The notes under the pieces were generated by a model, which did not search any database, had not been told where the DNA came from, and saw only the letters and a list, made by a program, of their open reading frames with translations. The translations under genes were made by a program, and so were the position numbers. A stretch of 64,000 bases of DNA from Petunia secreta (lineage: Eukaryota > Streptophyta > Magnoliopsida > Solanales > Solanaceae): positions 51,883,001-51,947,000 of the forward strand of contig JARKIP010000005.1 of assembly GCA_029990175.1 (NCBI GenBank), in the 5' to 3' direction. Shown piece by piece: positions 1 through 10,678 of this stretch. Within the stretch, counting starts at the first letter, position 1, and each line of letters begins with the position of its first letter.

Positions 1-60
1 GGGCAGAGCAGAACTTGGTCAACATGGTCGAGGGCATATCTCAAAAGTTAGGAACAATGT

Positions 61-760
61 TTGTTGGGGCCAGCATCCCTGCAAGGACCAATGCCCATGA
101 ACAATACACCAGCGTCCGCTCCTAAACATAGACTCAAAATGAACGCCACTTCTGGAGGCTCAATGACAGTCAATAACCAAGACCTCAAAGGAACACTTTT
201 CATTGAAGACATCTTAAATGAGATTAAGGCCATCCATGATCATATGGATAATGTATCGGCCAGGTGCACCACCTCAGGTTACCATTGTAGATGAGTAAAA
301 GTTTTATAAGCATGCATTTAAAGCAAGTGTTGCACCGATCCGCGTACCAAAGCACTTCCGCCTGCCGGATAACTTGAAGTACGATGGAACAACATATCCA
401 TATGAGTATATTGTTGTGTACCGTAAAGTCGTCAAAAGTAACAAAGTCTCAGAGGAAGAAATCCAATCTACTCTAGTGAAGAGGTTTGGCTCAACCTTGA
501 CGAAGGGCAACCTCGCTTGGTACACTCAGCTACCGAAGGGCTCCCTCGAGTCATTCACCCAGATGCAAGATCTGTTCAAGAAATCACATTCTGGCGCCCG
601 TAAATGGGAGAAGCGTATGGAAGACATCTTCGAGATTCGGCAGCATGACGATGAGCTGTTGAACGATTACCTTGAAAGGTTTCAAAGGGAAAGCATGAAG
701 CTTCCTCCAGTCCACGATAATATTGTTGTGCAGCCTTTGTCAATAGCCTAAATTCCAAAG
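61..760 (+). pseudogene. gag fragment of gypsy remnant
   Basis: The segment around 374-751 reads as a retrotransposon gag core: an aromatic stretch of the LAWYTQLPKGS kind, a QLF-like helix, then RQHDDELLNDYLERFQRES, which matches the region before the capsid C-terminal helices of plant gypsy gag. The upstream 61-294 open frame (DLKGTLFIEDILNEIKAIHDH) looks like the linker region of the same protein, but a frame change and stops around 295-370 separate them. Gag would form the virus-like particle. Broken, no function expected. Confidence 0.65.
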
Positions 761-1053
761 GGTTGCTAGCTACTAGGGAATTGCAGTGGAGTTTCACTCA
801 ACATCCTGTGTCAACATGAAGTGCCCTACATCAAAGGTACAATAAAAATCTTCGTATGGAACCGGAACACTCTCAGAACCCTGAAGTTGTACGAAGAAAA
901 CAAGCAGAAAGTCCATACCTGGAGGGAGAAGGGGACGGGAGAAGAGTAAAAGGAAAGACAGAGAGCCAAGCAGGAACAACAAAGTAGGGGAACACAAGGG
1001 GGCCACGGTCCTAGGAGAAATAAACCAAGCCCCGTAGCTTCTGAGATTTTGGT

Positions 1054-1374
1054 TTGCGAGTCAACGATGTGGAATTGGGTGACAATCACTTTGGCAAACT
1101 AGGGCCAAAAGTATGGTGGCCGCCCACCGTAAAAGGAGCAACCAGAAAAAATACAACGGCCTACTGTGACTTCTATCGTAACAATGGCCATGCCACAGTC
1201 GATTGCAAGGCCTTGATTTTAGAAATCGATCATCTATTAAAGGAGGGACACATCAAGGACTTGATGAAGAAGGACAAAGGCGGTCGAGAGCACTGGACTA
1301 TGGGAACAAGCGTAACATCAACGCAATCTTCACGACCGCGGGACCTGTCACAGCCTAAGGGACTGAAAAGCTAG
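1054..1374 (+). pseudogene. gag C-terminal zinc-knuckle-like segment
   Basis: The frame contains YCDFYRNNGHATVDCKAL, a C-x(8)-H-x(4)-C pattern that is the reduced knuckle typical of Tat-lineage gag, followed by a charged helix (EIDHLLKEGHIKDLMKK). It lies in the expected place between gag core and protease. The preceding 760-1050 has no clear frame. Confidence 0.6.
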
Positions 1375-1479
1375 GATTGTTTACTAGTCCTATTGCGTTC
1401 AGTCCGGAGGACGAAGGAGCATCAAAAAGCTCTCACTATCCCCAAAAGGGTATCAAATCTTTAGAGCAAGCAAGCATTG

Positions 1480-1790
1480 GTTGACCCATAAAGTAATGTG
1501 AACATTATTCAAAGAGAGGTACTACAGAAGTTAGGCCAAGACCATCAGATGATCCCGAGCCTTCGTAGGATAATCGTCTTAAACAGCCTCTTTAAAGAAC
1601 CTGTAGGAGAACTAGCTCTACCAGTTCATATCCCAGGCGTGACGACCATAACCTCCTTCCAAGTACTTACCTGTTATATGTCATATGATATCATCCTAGG
1701 ACGGACTTGGATACACAACGTAAAGGGAGTACCCTCAACACTCCACCAAGTTTTCAGATACCCTACCTTGCACGAGCTTAATGACTTGTG
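1480..1790 (+). pseudogene. Retroviral-type aspartic protease remnant
   Basis: The active-site region reads V-D-P-stop-S-N-V-N-I-I-Q from 1480: the aspartate codon (1483-1485) is followed by a TAA at 1489-1491 where a glycine is normal. About 60 codons later the flap/C-terminal signature YDIILGRTWIHNVKGVPSTLHQ is well preserved, a hallmark of plant gypsy proteases. The protein would cleave the polyprotein; the nonsense codon in the catalytic motif makes it inactive. Confidence 0.75.
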
Positions 1791-2039
1791 GAGTAAGCAG
1801 CCTTCGACTGGAGACTATCCAATATCTGACAGAGGACACGATGAAGAGCCAATAGACAAGGTAAATATGATCGTTGAGAAATCCCTCTGGTACAAAATAA
1901 TGGAGAGTATGGCTAGAATAAAGATCAGTGTGCTGAGGAAACGGCTGTCTGGGATGAATCAACTAATACCTAAGGCAGTAGAGCTATGGCACCAGCTCAC
2001 CGAAATACTGGTAAAGCTCGAAGAGACATTATGGCTGAT

Positions 2040-2350
2040 ACACTGCTACTTGGTATTGGCTTGGGTCAAGGTGCAACTCTTGCAGCTTTTGACAGTCACC
2101 GAGCCGGTCCAGGGAGAACATCTGTTGTTGTATGTTTCAATTTCAAAATTAGCATGGAATGTGGTGTTTGTACGAGAAGAAGATGGGAGACAATTTTCCA
2201 TTAAGTATGCCAGCAAAGGACTTTCATACCTGGATGGGCTTCTACCTCTACCTGTCCAGTTTATCGCGGCCGTGGTCATGGCGACAAAGGAGTTACATTC
2301 GTATTTTCTCATCCATACGGCCAGTGTGGTTTCTTCGGTACCATAACCGG
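2040..2350 (+). pseudogene. RNase H (connection/RNH) remnant
   Basis: Same frame as the protease segment (1498-2346). The stretch LLLYVSISKLAWNVVFVREEDGRQ then IKYASKGLSYL and VVMATKELHSYFLIHTASVV follows the order of the gypsy RNase H domain after reverse transcriptase. The first catalytic acidic position appears replaced (I-S where an S-D or C-D is usual). Because it follows protease sequence with only about 80 codons between, the RT domain has been deleted. Confidence 0.6.
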
Positions 2351-2534
2351 GCATTTTGTCCAGACATAGGCTTTCAAAAGGTTTGGCAGAACAGCTGAAG
2401 AACTGGGTGAATATGATATCATTTATTAACTGTGAACAGCAATCCAGTCCCGCTTTTTAGAAGGCGTAACCTCATATTTTGTGGAAGAATTAGCAACAAA
2501 GGCAGAGGAATCAATCTAAAATGCAGGGATAATC

Positions 2535-2925
2535 ATGTCTGGGAACTGGGGAATCCGCACGGATGTGGACCTCAAAGGAGAAGAAGCCACCCTTGAATTA
2601 CGGATCAAGACTCCTATCGGGAAGGTCTTCTGCAAGGCCGCGAAAGTTGCACACGTCGAAGTATAATATGAGGCCATAACTCAAGCTCTTGACTTAGCCT
2701 ACATATTAGGAGCCAGGGATGTCAGCCTCTTCAGTAGTTCCCAGTTGTTGGTCAGGCGAGGGAATGAGGTTTTTGCAACAGAGAGCATCTGTGCGCCAGA
2801 TCGGCAAGAAAAAATTAAAGCACTTTTGAAAAAATTTCACAAATGGGAATTTGTCTATAAGGAGGAAAGCTCAAACAAGGGCAAAGTCCCCGAGGATTCA
2901 CACACTGATTTAGACGACCAGTAGA
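2535..2925 (+). pseudogene. Second, archaeal-type RNase H remnant
   Basis: Frame reading MSGNWGIRTDVDLKGEEATL, then YEAITQALDLAYILGARDVS, LLVRRGNEVFATES and a final KKFHKWEFVYKEES. The order (acidic helix, LGA-x-D strand, ELVH-like strand) matches the additional RNase H (aRNH) found in Tat-lineage elements. There is a TAA at about 2668 inside it. Confidence 0.55.
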
Positions 2926-2927
2926 TA

Positions 2928-3160
2928 GTGATTGAGCTGATCCCCACGGACCTGATGAACCTTGAAGTTCCCAGCACAGGTTCCGCCTCAAAGCAGCGTC
3001 ATGCACTGATTAACTACTTAGACAAAAGAATACTCCCCGAAGACGAGTCAGAAAGTAGACAACTACGTAGGCAGGCAGTTCATTATTGTTTAATCAACGG
3101 GGATTTATACCATCAGATTGTTAGCGGTCCACAAGCTATATCTCGAGGCTTATCACCCCC
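2928..3160 (+). pseudogene. Integrase N-terminal remnant
   Basis: Reads INYLDKRILPEDESESRQLRRQAVHYCLINGDLYHQ, the linker that precedes the integrase HHCC zinc domain in plant gypsy elements (the Y-x-x-x-x-G-x-L-Y turn). The zinc domain and the DDE core are missing downstream, so the element is truncated here. Confidence 0.65.
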
Positions 3161-3235
3161 AATGAGGGAGCCCTGGCAGAAACTTTCGTTCAACGATGGA
3201 AGTACAATCCTTCTCAGTATTTATTTTAATTAATT

Positions 3236-5760
3236 CTTTAGTTTCTTTTTAATTTTGATCACAGTATTTACATACTTGTCAGTTATGTTATGGGTTTTTA
3301 CCCACAACAGTTCAGGCCATGCGCCCCTATTTATCAATAAAACTACTATTTTACATAGTCAGTTTTACAATTAAGATTCAGATCCATTTATGATCCAAAT
3401 ATTCATAGCCCCGGCCAAACCTAAGTTGATGTAATACACCCATTTTTCGCAATAAAAAGTAGGGTAAACTACTCACTTAAAGCTAGATCACGTCTAGCTC
3501 TTCCACCGGGCATTATTCGTACATTGAACCCGTTAATTCAACAAATTTTCACCTACATATCGGTAGGGACGCCTGCCTGCATAGTGCTAGAAAGTCTTAA
3601 ATACTCGAGTAAACAAGAAACAACATTCTGAATCGGAACACAAAAATTCCTCGTTCCCACACAGGTTGAAGTCGTCCCATTGTAGGCGCAAATAGCCATA
3701 TATCACAGGCGCAATATAACCCATCAACCACTGATGCAATGAAGTGCCCTTCAGTACGCACGCCCGTGTTTTCAAGACACTAGTCCAGAAAGGCACACGA
3801 AACATGCTGCTTAAACTACACAAGTACACATAAAAATTACTAACGAGCATTCGTTTCATTAATAACAAATAGCTCCTAGGCTCACAATATACAATTAGTT
3901 ATTCCTGAATATGACATTGTTCATAACAATTGTAAAAAAATGGAAAGGGAAGGCTAAAAGCTATCAACTTCTTAGGATATGCACGGCTGAAGGTCCTTTA
4001 TGTGGATTGTAGTACAAGCCATAAAGCAATCTGGAGCTCTTCCTGGCGGTCGGAGATATGGCAGCCCAAGCATTTCTTTAAGGTACGATGTTATTGATAC
4101 AACCGAAGCCCGTACACTTGATCAAAGCAAGGATCCTTGAAAGCGTCTGAGCGCATACATATTATTCCCCCATCACGTCCACGGAACTTAGAAATAAAAC
4201 TTGAAAATTTGCTTCGACCCCCGCTGGTCAAACGGGAGTGCACTGCCCCGCAGATCTTTAAGCGCAATTAGGAGCTCATAAAGGACAGAAAGGCTTGAGC
4301 TGGGAACCTACACAAGGGGAGCCTCTTCCCTCAGGTATCCCATAGCAAGCAACGGATGAGACGTGGCAATGGCAGTTCAACCAAACCAGCCAAGCTAAGA
4401 GACAGCCTCGAGCCACGAGCAGAGTTAGAGCTTGGTGACTCATTAATCTACCTAAGGCTCGAAGCTAGATCCTCTTGGCTGCCATGGAACGAATCCAATT
4501 ATGTAGGCTTCAACACTACACCGTCAAAGGAGCTACCTGAACACCAGAAAAATCCTAATGGAGATGCCTCATGACAGCTGAAAGAGCCAAGCATCCTAAC
4601 CCCGCATGACAAGATGAATATCACAGCAACCGTTGTGTTAGAAGAAGAGCACACTGTAATCAGTGCACATGCCACGATGAAAACATTCCAAAGAATATCA
4701 TTAGAATCTCGATCAAACTTCATGACTCAGGGGCCTCTGTTCATCCAATCACAGATGGAGGAAAAGAAGAAGAAGAAAAATGCAGATGGTCTTGTTCCTA
4801 CAATTTTCTCATGTGCCATCCATTCAGAATGAAGAAGTTTGTCTGGGAGTATCAAACCAGGATCAAAGAAAAATATTTTTGAGGATAGAAGATCCATTCT
4901 TTCATAAGGAACTTTGAAGAAGATAAAGATGAAGTATTTCTCTAAAGAGGATTTGTGATTCTACCACTGTCACGAAGCCTCTATTTATAGGCTGGAAGAG
5001 ATAAGAACAGATCATGAAATGGCCAGGCATAATTATGGCCTGAGATATGAAACTATTCACAGCATCAAAAGGTATTTTTGGATAGGTACATGGGACCCGA
5101 CATCAACCAATCAGATGAAGACACGTGGAGTTCTCGAATAATCAGTGTCATTCTTGGTCAAAGAGACTGCAAGTTTCAAGGAGTTAGTGAGATATCTTTC
5201 ACATCCTTCTTGTACACCGCTTTCACTTCCTGACTGCTTATGTTGGCACTCAGCAAATGGGGGGACTGCGTGCATGGGAAAAAATACGCCACCTACTATT
5301 ACGGGGATACGAGTCCAGCTGGCGAGATTAGACTTATCCTATAAGTACCGGGCATAAAGGATACACACATATTTTATGAGTTACGACCGTTCAGGCGGTA
5401 TAGGCGTAGGATGCAAGCATACATCTTGTCGCCTTAGGGTTACAGTCTCCTAGTTAGGGTTTCGTATATACCACCGCCTTGAGTTTATAGGCCCATGAGT
5501 CTCATTAGTCTTTGTATTTTACCATAATTAGGACTAGGTACTCACTGCTATAAGTACTCCTCCTTACATTGTATTCTATATGAAGCGATTCACCACTGAA
5601 TTCGGCTATTCTCAAGGAATAAAATTCTTTACTTTCTTGGTTATTATTTTCCTCTCTATTTATGTACTTTTCCTTCGTATTTTACTGTATTTCTTGTGAC
5701 AAGTGCTTAGCCTAGACGTCCAATTTTAGGCATAAACAAATAGTAGCTCCTTCGCCAATT
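3236..5760. other. Non-coding gap, LTR-like
   Basis: No protein of known kind seen on either strand. The segment follows truncated integrase and has features usual for a long terminal repeat: a TATA-like CTATTTATAG at 4981-4990, a G-box-like ACACGTGG near 5120, and a T-rich stretch with AATAAAA near 5620. Ends and target duplication could not be located, so LTR status is an inference. Short open frames here look like chance. Confidence 0.35.
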
Positions 5761-5829
5761 AAACATATGTAATGTGCAGCCTCAAATGCTCAATAGGTGC
5801 CAAAGGATATTTCAGAAACTTAATGAAAG

Positions 5830-7512
5830 TTGACTAAAAATTTGGTGCTAGCACTTCCATCAGGAACCAAAGGGTTTTAAGTTTATGGTGATGCCTTTTG
5901 GGATTTAGATTTGTTCTCTCGCAAAAAATAGACAAGACAAAATTTGTGCTTTGAGAAAATGTGAAGAAGCATGACTAGAACAACCTAAGTATGACTAAGA
6001 GATGGTCTCAGATGAGTTTCACTTTAGACTTGGTGACTATTCATAGGGGAGACATATGAGATTACTTGGGTCACAAGAGCCTCTAATGTATATTCAAAAG
6101 AAAAAAAGATTTGAGCACTTGACAATGAAGATGGGTGGAACTATTGAAGGACCATTCAGGCATACCATTAGGCAAGGATAATGTTGCGGCTTGCCCGTAA
6201 ATCTAAAATTTTATTAGTAGCTTGTCACATCTTGCATCAGTGAGCAATTTTGTTAAACAATGGGGTGTACTTTAGTGTGGGAGAAAACAAGTTCATTATT
6301 GGCATGTATTCAAACGATGTCATCCTTAGTAAAGGACGTTAAAGTGAAATAATAAATTGCTTTCAAAGTTGTCCTAAACTTAGAGGTAAGACTACCATCA
6401 ATAAGACAGAGGCTTCTATCTTGAAAATGATGGAGTACTACAACTTGGTAATAAAATTTGTATACTTGATCTTAATGATTGGAGACAGACTATGTTCGAG
6501 GAAGCACATGACTTTTAGTACTCTGTTCATCTTAGTTCCACAAAGATGTATTAAGACCTTCAATTGTGGTATTGGTAGCAATGCATGAAAAGGTATGTTG
6601 TAGAATTTGTGATTAAATATTGTTAGGTTATAATATTAGCTTGAGTTCCTACAATTAACTGGGAACAGATTTCCATGGACTTTGACTGGATTATCACCGA
6701 CTCCTAAGTATTACCCTCTATATAGGCGATAGTGATTGGTCAATAAAATTAGCACAGTTCTTGCCTTGACATGACCATTTATAGGTGATTGTGGTTTGAA
6801 AGAACAAAATCGACACATCTTGATCTCGACCACACATAATAGCTCATGCATGCACATGTTTATATAGATTAGAGTGTTTGATCTTATGGAGTAAAAATGT
6901 ATTAGTATTTTAGATAGAGGGTCTCAATTCACGATTTCTGAAAGACTTTCCATAGAGCATTGAGCGTTGAGCATATGCGAGCGGATCTAATATCGCATTT
7001 CAGCTACAGATGAAATTAGTAGTCTGAGTGGAACATTACAAAGAGGATATGTTAAGATCTTGTATCCTTAATTTCGATGGTAGCTGGGATAGTTAGCTAC
7101 TCCTTGGGTAGAGTTTGCATAACATTTACCACACAGACGTTCGGATGACACCATAAGATGCTTCATAGAGTAGATTATGCCAGCCTCTTATAGGTTGATT
7201 CGAGGGCGATAATATTGAATTCATATTTATTTAATATAGTTATCACTTGACAAAGTCTGTTTCGAGATACTAGTAGTTTAAACTAGACAAAGACTTATGC
7301 GCCTAAGACCCTGCCGATTAGAGTTTTTAGTGTGGGAACATGTATCCTTACGGATATCATCGATAAAAGTTATATTGAGTTTTTTAAGAAAAAAGAAATG
7401 TGAATTCGAGGTTATAGGGCCCTATAAGATATATGATTGAGTGGGTGATATGGCTTACCATTTGGCACTTCCTCTAAAGTTGTCATATATTCATCTTGTA
7501 TTTTACGTGGCT
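5830..7512 (+). pseudogene. Scattered gypsy pol scraps (second element)
   Basis: Three landmarks in order. At 5870-5910 the RT motif GFKFMVMPFG. At 6165-6210 the RNase H end motif of the P-L-G-K-D-N-V-A-A kind. At 7410-7512 the integrase C-terminal motif with VGDMAYHLALPLKLSYIHLVFYV, which in chromoviruses precedes the chromodomain. Many stops and frameshifts separate them. The element is plus-strand and long dead. Confidence 0.65.
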
Positions 7513-7514
7513 AA

Positions 7515-7532
7515 AGAGAGAGAGAGTGTGTG

Positions 7533-7574
<42 letters not shown>
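7515..7574. repeat. Compound microsatellite (AG)n(TG)n(TA)n
   Basis: Contiguous dinucleotide runs of AG, TG and then about 15 TA units directly downstream of the integrase C-terminal scrap. Confidence 0.95.
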
Positions 7575-7578
<4 letters not shown>

Positions 7579-8996
7579 TCTCTCATGTGCTTATTAAGCA
7601 TATTTTATGCAGTATAATGTGAAACTATCTCATGAGAAGGAATAGATGACTATAGTTGGCATGTAAGTAAGGAAGCTATGGTAAAAGAACGCTTTGTTCA
7701 CGGAAGTCATATGAAAAAAATAAGTACCGTAGAAGAAGCTACTTGGAAATTGGACAATGAGCGGGTCAAGTATTCTCTTTTGTTTCAGTCCATATGAGTA
7801 TCGCAAAATATACGCTTGAGCAACATGTGTCTATACTATGAGTGATCTTACCATAATTTTGTATTTCTATAACCTGCATGGTTTATACTTGATTTTGAAA
7901 TGAAACGTATTACTTAATATTTTGAATTGTATGGGACAAGTTCTTTTTACTAGATATGAACCGAGATATTACTTGAATTATTTTACCTTTATATGATATG
8001 ATTTCTACCATTACTTGATATGTTTTACCGTTATTTGAAATATTGTACTGCTTCTTGAATACCTTGTATTGTATATGAGGAAATATATTTTTGGGAAGAG
8101 ACTTGATAGATCCCGTAGCTAACGACGGGTACGTTAGACCTGGTGCACATTGTATATTTCGGATTACCGTTACAGTCCTCGCTAGTGGAAAGGTAGAACG
8201 AGCTTACGTTATTGAGTTCCTCGAGGAGGAATTTTTACCGATTACATGGTTCGTTCTTTGAAATCTCCATAACCCATATACTTGATATAATATAGTGATT
8301 AGTGAATTGATATTGACTACCATTTACAAGAAATACTGGAAAGATTGATTAATGTATATCGCTTCTCAAAGGAAAAATTATTTTCATAATTTATTTATGC
8401 ATTTCATGTACTGACATGTTTTCTGACTTGTCCCCACTTAAAACGGTTGTGGATAAGCATTGTTGCTCATTGAGTTGTGTCTCACTCCTCGCTATTATTG
8501 TTTTCCAGAGACAGTAGGTGCCGTAGCGGAGGATCTCTATTCTTAGAGCGTACGAGGAAACAGTCCTGGTGAGCCTCGCATTTGATTCGCGTGGACAAGA
8601 AATTTTATCTATTTTTCATCGCCTATTTCATTGAATCTCTTCGAGTCGCTCTATTTACTCATTTTGTTAGTCTTTCGTTTAGTCTATTGGTTAACCAATT
8701 GTATTATTTAGTAATAGTTAGTTATACGAGTACTTTGGCCTTTATGAACCTATTACTTCCTCATAAATGTTCTCCTGGTGATTTGGAGGTATACGAGATA
8801 TTTCTCGTTGTTATTACATAAAGATATTGAATTATGACCAGTTTGGTTGGCATTTGGTGTTTGTTTACAAATAGGAAATTTTTAGATAGGCTTAAAACAG
8901 AAGATACTCTAACCAATTTTCTGTAAAGTCCCGATAAGACTCGCTTGGGGCACTAGTTCTTAAGTGCTGGTCACTGTCCCTAATTGGGTCGTGACA
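7575..8996 (+). mobile_element. LTR-like end of second gypsy element
   Basis: The sequence after the integrase scrap ends in TTGGGTCGTGACA at about 8984-8996, the 3' terminus seen (in reverse) at the other LTRs of this window (for example 34254 and 17407). No open frame of meaning; the left boundary and target duplication were not found. Confidence 0.5.
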
Positions 8997-8999
8997 GGG

Positions 9000-9330
9000 T
9001 TTAAAATTGAAAAGTGAAAATCTCATGACTTTGCCTGGGGTTTGAATTAGAGAAATTAAAATCTCGGGATTTTTGTTTTGGGATTTGAACTTGAAAAGTG
9101 AAAATTTTAATTTTTTTTCCTAAGATTTGAACTTGAAAGTGAAAATCACAGTCTTTTTCTTCTGGGATTTCAAGTTGAAAGTGAAGATTCCAGTATCTTT
9201 TCCTGAGATTTGAACTTGAAAAGTGAAAACCATTAAAAAAGAATTCCTGAGATTTGAATTTGAAAATTGAAAATCACATAATTTTTTTCTTAGATTTGAA
9301 CTTGAAAAGTGAAAATCACAGTACCAACTT
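9000..9330. repeat. Minisatellite, about 42-bp unit
   Basis: Seven to eight imperfect copies of a GATTTGAACTTGAAAAGTGA core followed by AAATC and a variable T-rich spacer, spaced about 40-44 bp. Confidence 0.8.
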
Positions 9331-9549
9331 GCTTTTTTATACTAGGGTTCACTTACTTTGTCCTGGGTTTCTTTTTTCAAGATTCATGAACATCTGGACG
9401 GCTTGAAGAAGGAGGAGTAGTAGGTGTCAGGCCCGTGCCACAAAACATTTTCTAATTCCTGATATGTGGTTCTTGTGGTAGAGTCATGCCGAGCTATTCA
9501 ATCTCTTTGTGGTGGTTCTGATTGTTACAGTAGGTTGATTTTCTATGTT

Positions 9550-10600
9550 TAATAAAAGGAGATTCACACAAATATACAACCCTAATAGCAACCTATTTCA
9601 TTTTACAAAACATAGCAATAATTTTTTTACAAAGCATATACAACCTCTATTAAAACCTTAAAAACGAAGGTTTACTCCCTCCCACACCCACTGAGCAGTC
9701 ACAGCGTCGGCATCAGCCACCGGTTTTGGGTGGCCAATCGCCGGCCACCGGTGGCAGGTCGCTGGATTTTTTTTTTTTTTTAAATCTGGAAAAAAAGGTT
9801 GTAACATACAAAAAAACACAAAATGAAAATACATAAACATACATAATCTAGAAAATACAAAGCATGCATTTATTTAAACCACAAATACAAGACTACACAT
9901 AAAAACTACTATATATAAAAATTATACAAAATGCATAACCAAAAAATTACCAAACATACACTTGAAAGTACAAAATACACAAACATACAACAATATACAA
10001 ATAAACACAACTAGATATTCAAAAAAAACTCTAATGTATTTATACACCAAAATATACACATACACATACACATAAATACAAAATCGTATACATGTATATA
10101 CAAATAAATACACATATAAAATCTAAAAAAAAAAAAAAAGAGAAAGAAGTAGATCTAAAATTATATATACAAAATACAAATATATCCATAAACATACACA
10201 TATATACACATACAAAAAGGGAAAAAAAAAAGGACCGAATCGGGAAAACCCACCGAAAAAACATAGATCGGGGCGTTGCACCGCTGCACTGCGGCGGTAG
10301 CAGTACCGCGAGAAGCTGAGACAGTGGCGAGAGGGAGGAGGACGGTGGTTGGAAGAGGGAGGGGGATGGTAGCAGTAGTATTAGCAGCGAGAGGGAGGGG
10401 ATGGTGGTGGGTGGGTGGTGGATGGATGGAGGAGGGGAGAGAAGGAGAGAGGGGGAGAAATTAGGGTTTATGTTTGGGAGAAATGGGAAACTATTGTTAT
10501 GATTTGTAAATATAATAAAAGTATCGGTATTTTTTATAATATACCTATTAGGGTAGTCATTTTGTAAAAAAAATTCTTTAATAAAAGATGGGAATTTAGA
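9550..10600. mobile_element. Probable non-autonomous TIR element
   Basis: The left end (around 9565-9640, with ACCCTAATAGCAACC and TTTTACAAAACATAGCAA) resembles the reverse complement of the right end (around 10485-10580, with ATACCTATTAGGGTAG and TTGTTATGATTTGTAAA). Between them are AT-rich simple sequence and a G-rich purine block. The long minus-strand open frame across 10040-10618 is low complexity. No transposase. The inverted-repeat match is imperfect and read by eye. Confidence 0.45.
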
Positions 10601-10678
10601 GACACTTAGGGTAGTCATTTTAATAAAACATGGGAATTTTTCTTTATTAGGGTAGTTAAATAAGGAAAGGTGCTGCCA

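Larger units (their letters stand above)
1..3235 (+). mobile_element. Decayed Ty3/gypsy (Tat-type) remnant
   Basis: Ordered remains of one plus-strand gypsy polyprotein: gag, zinc-knuckle-like segment, aspartic protease, RNase H, a second RNase H-like segment and the first part of integrase. Reading frames change repeatedly and are cut by stops. The reverse transcriptase that should lie between protease and RNase H is missing, so an internal deletion near 1900-2040 is likely. The double RNase H arrangement and the protease style are known for the Tat lineage. The 5' end lies outside the window and integrase stops after its beginning, so neither end is defined. Confidence 0.8.

Noticed and set aside
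10040..10618. 192-codon minus-strand open frame
   Set aside because: Low-complexity Phe/Ser/Pro/Leu product from A/T and purine-rich repeats inside a TIR element; no domain.
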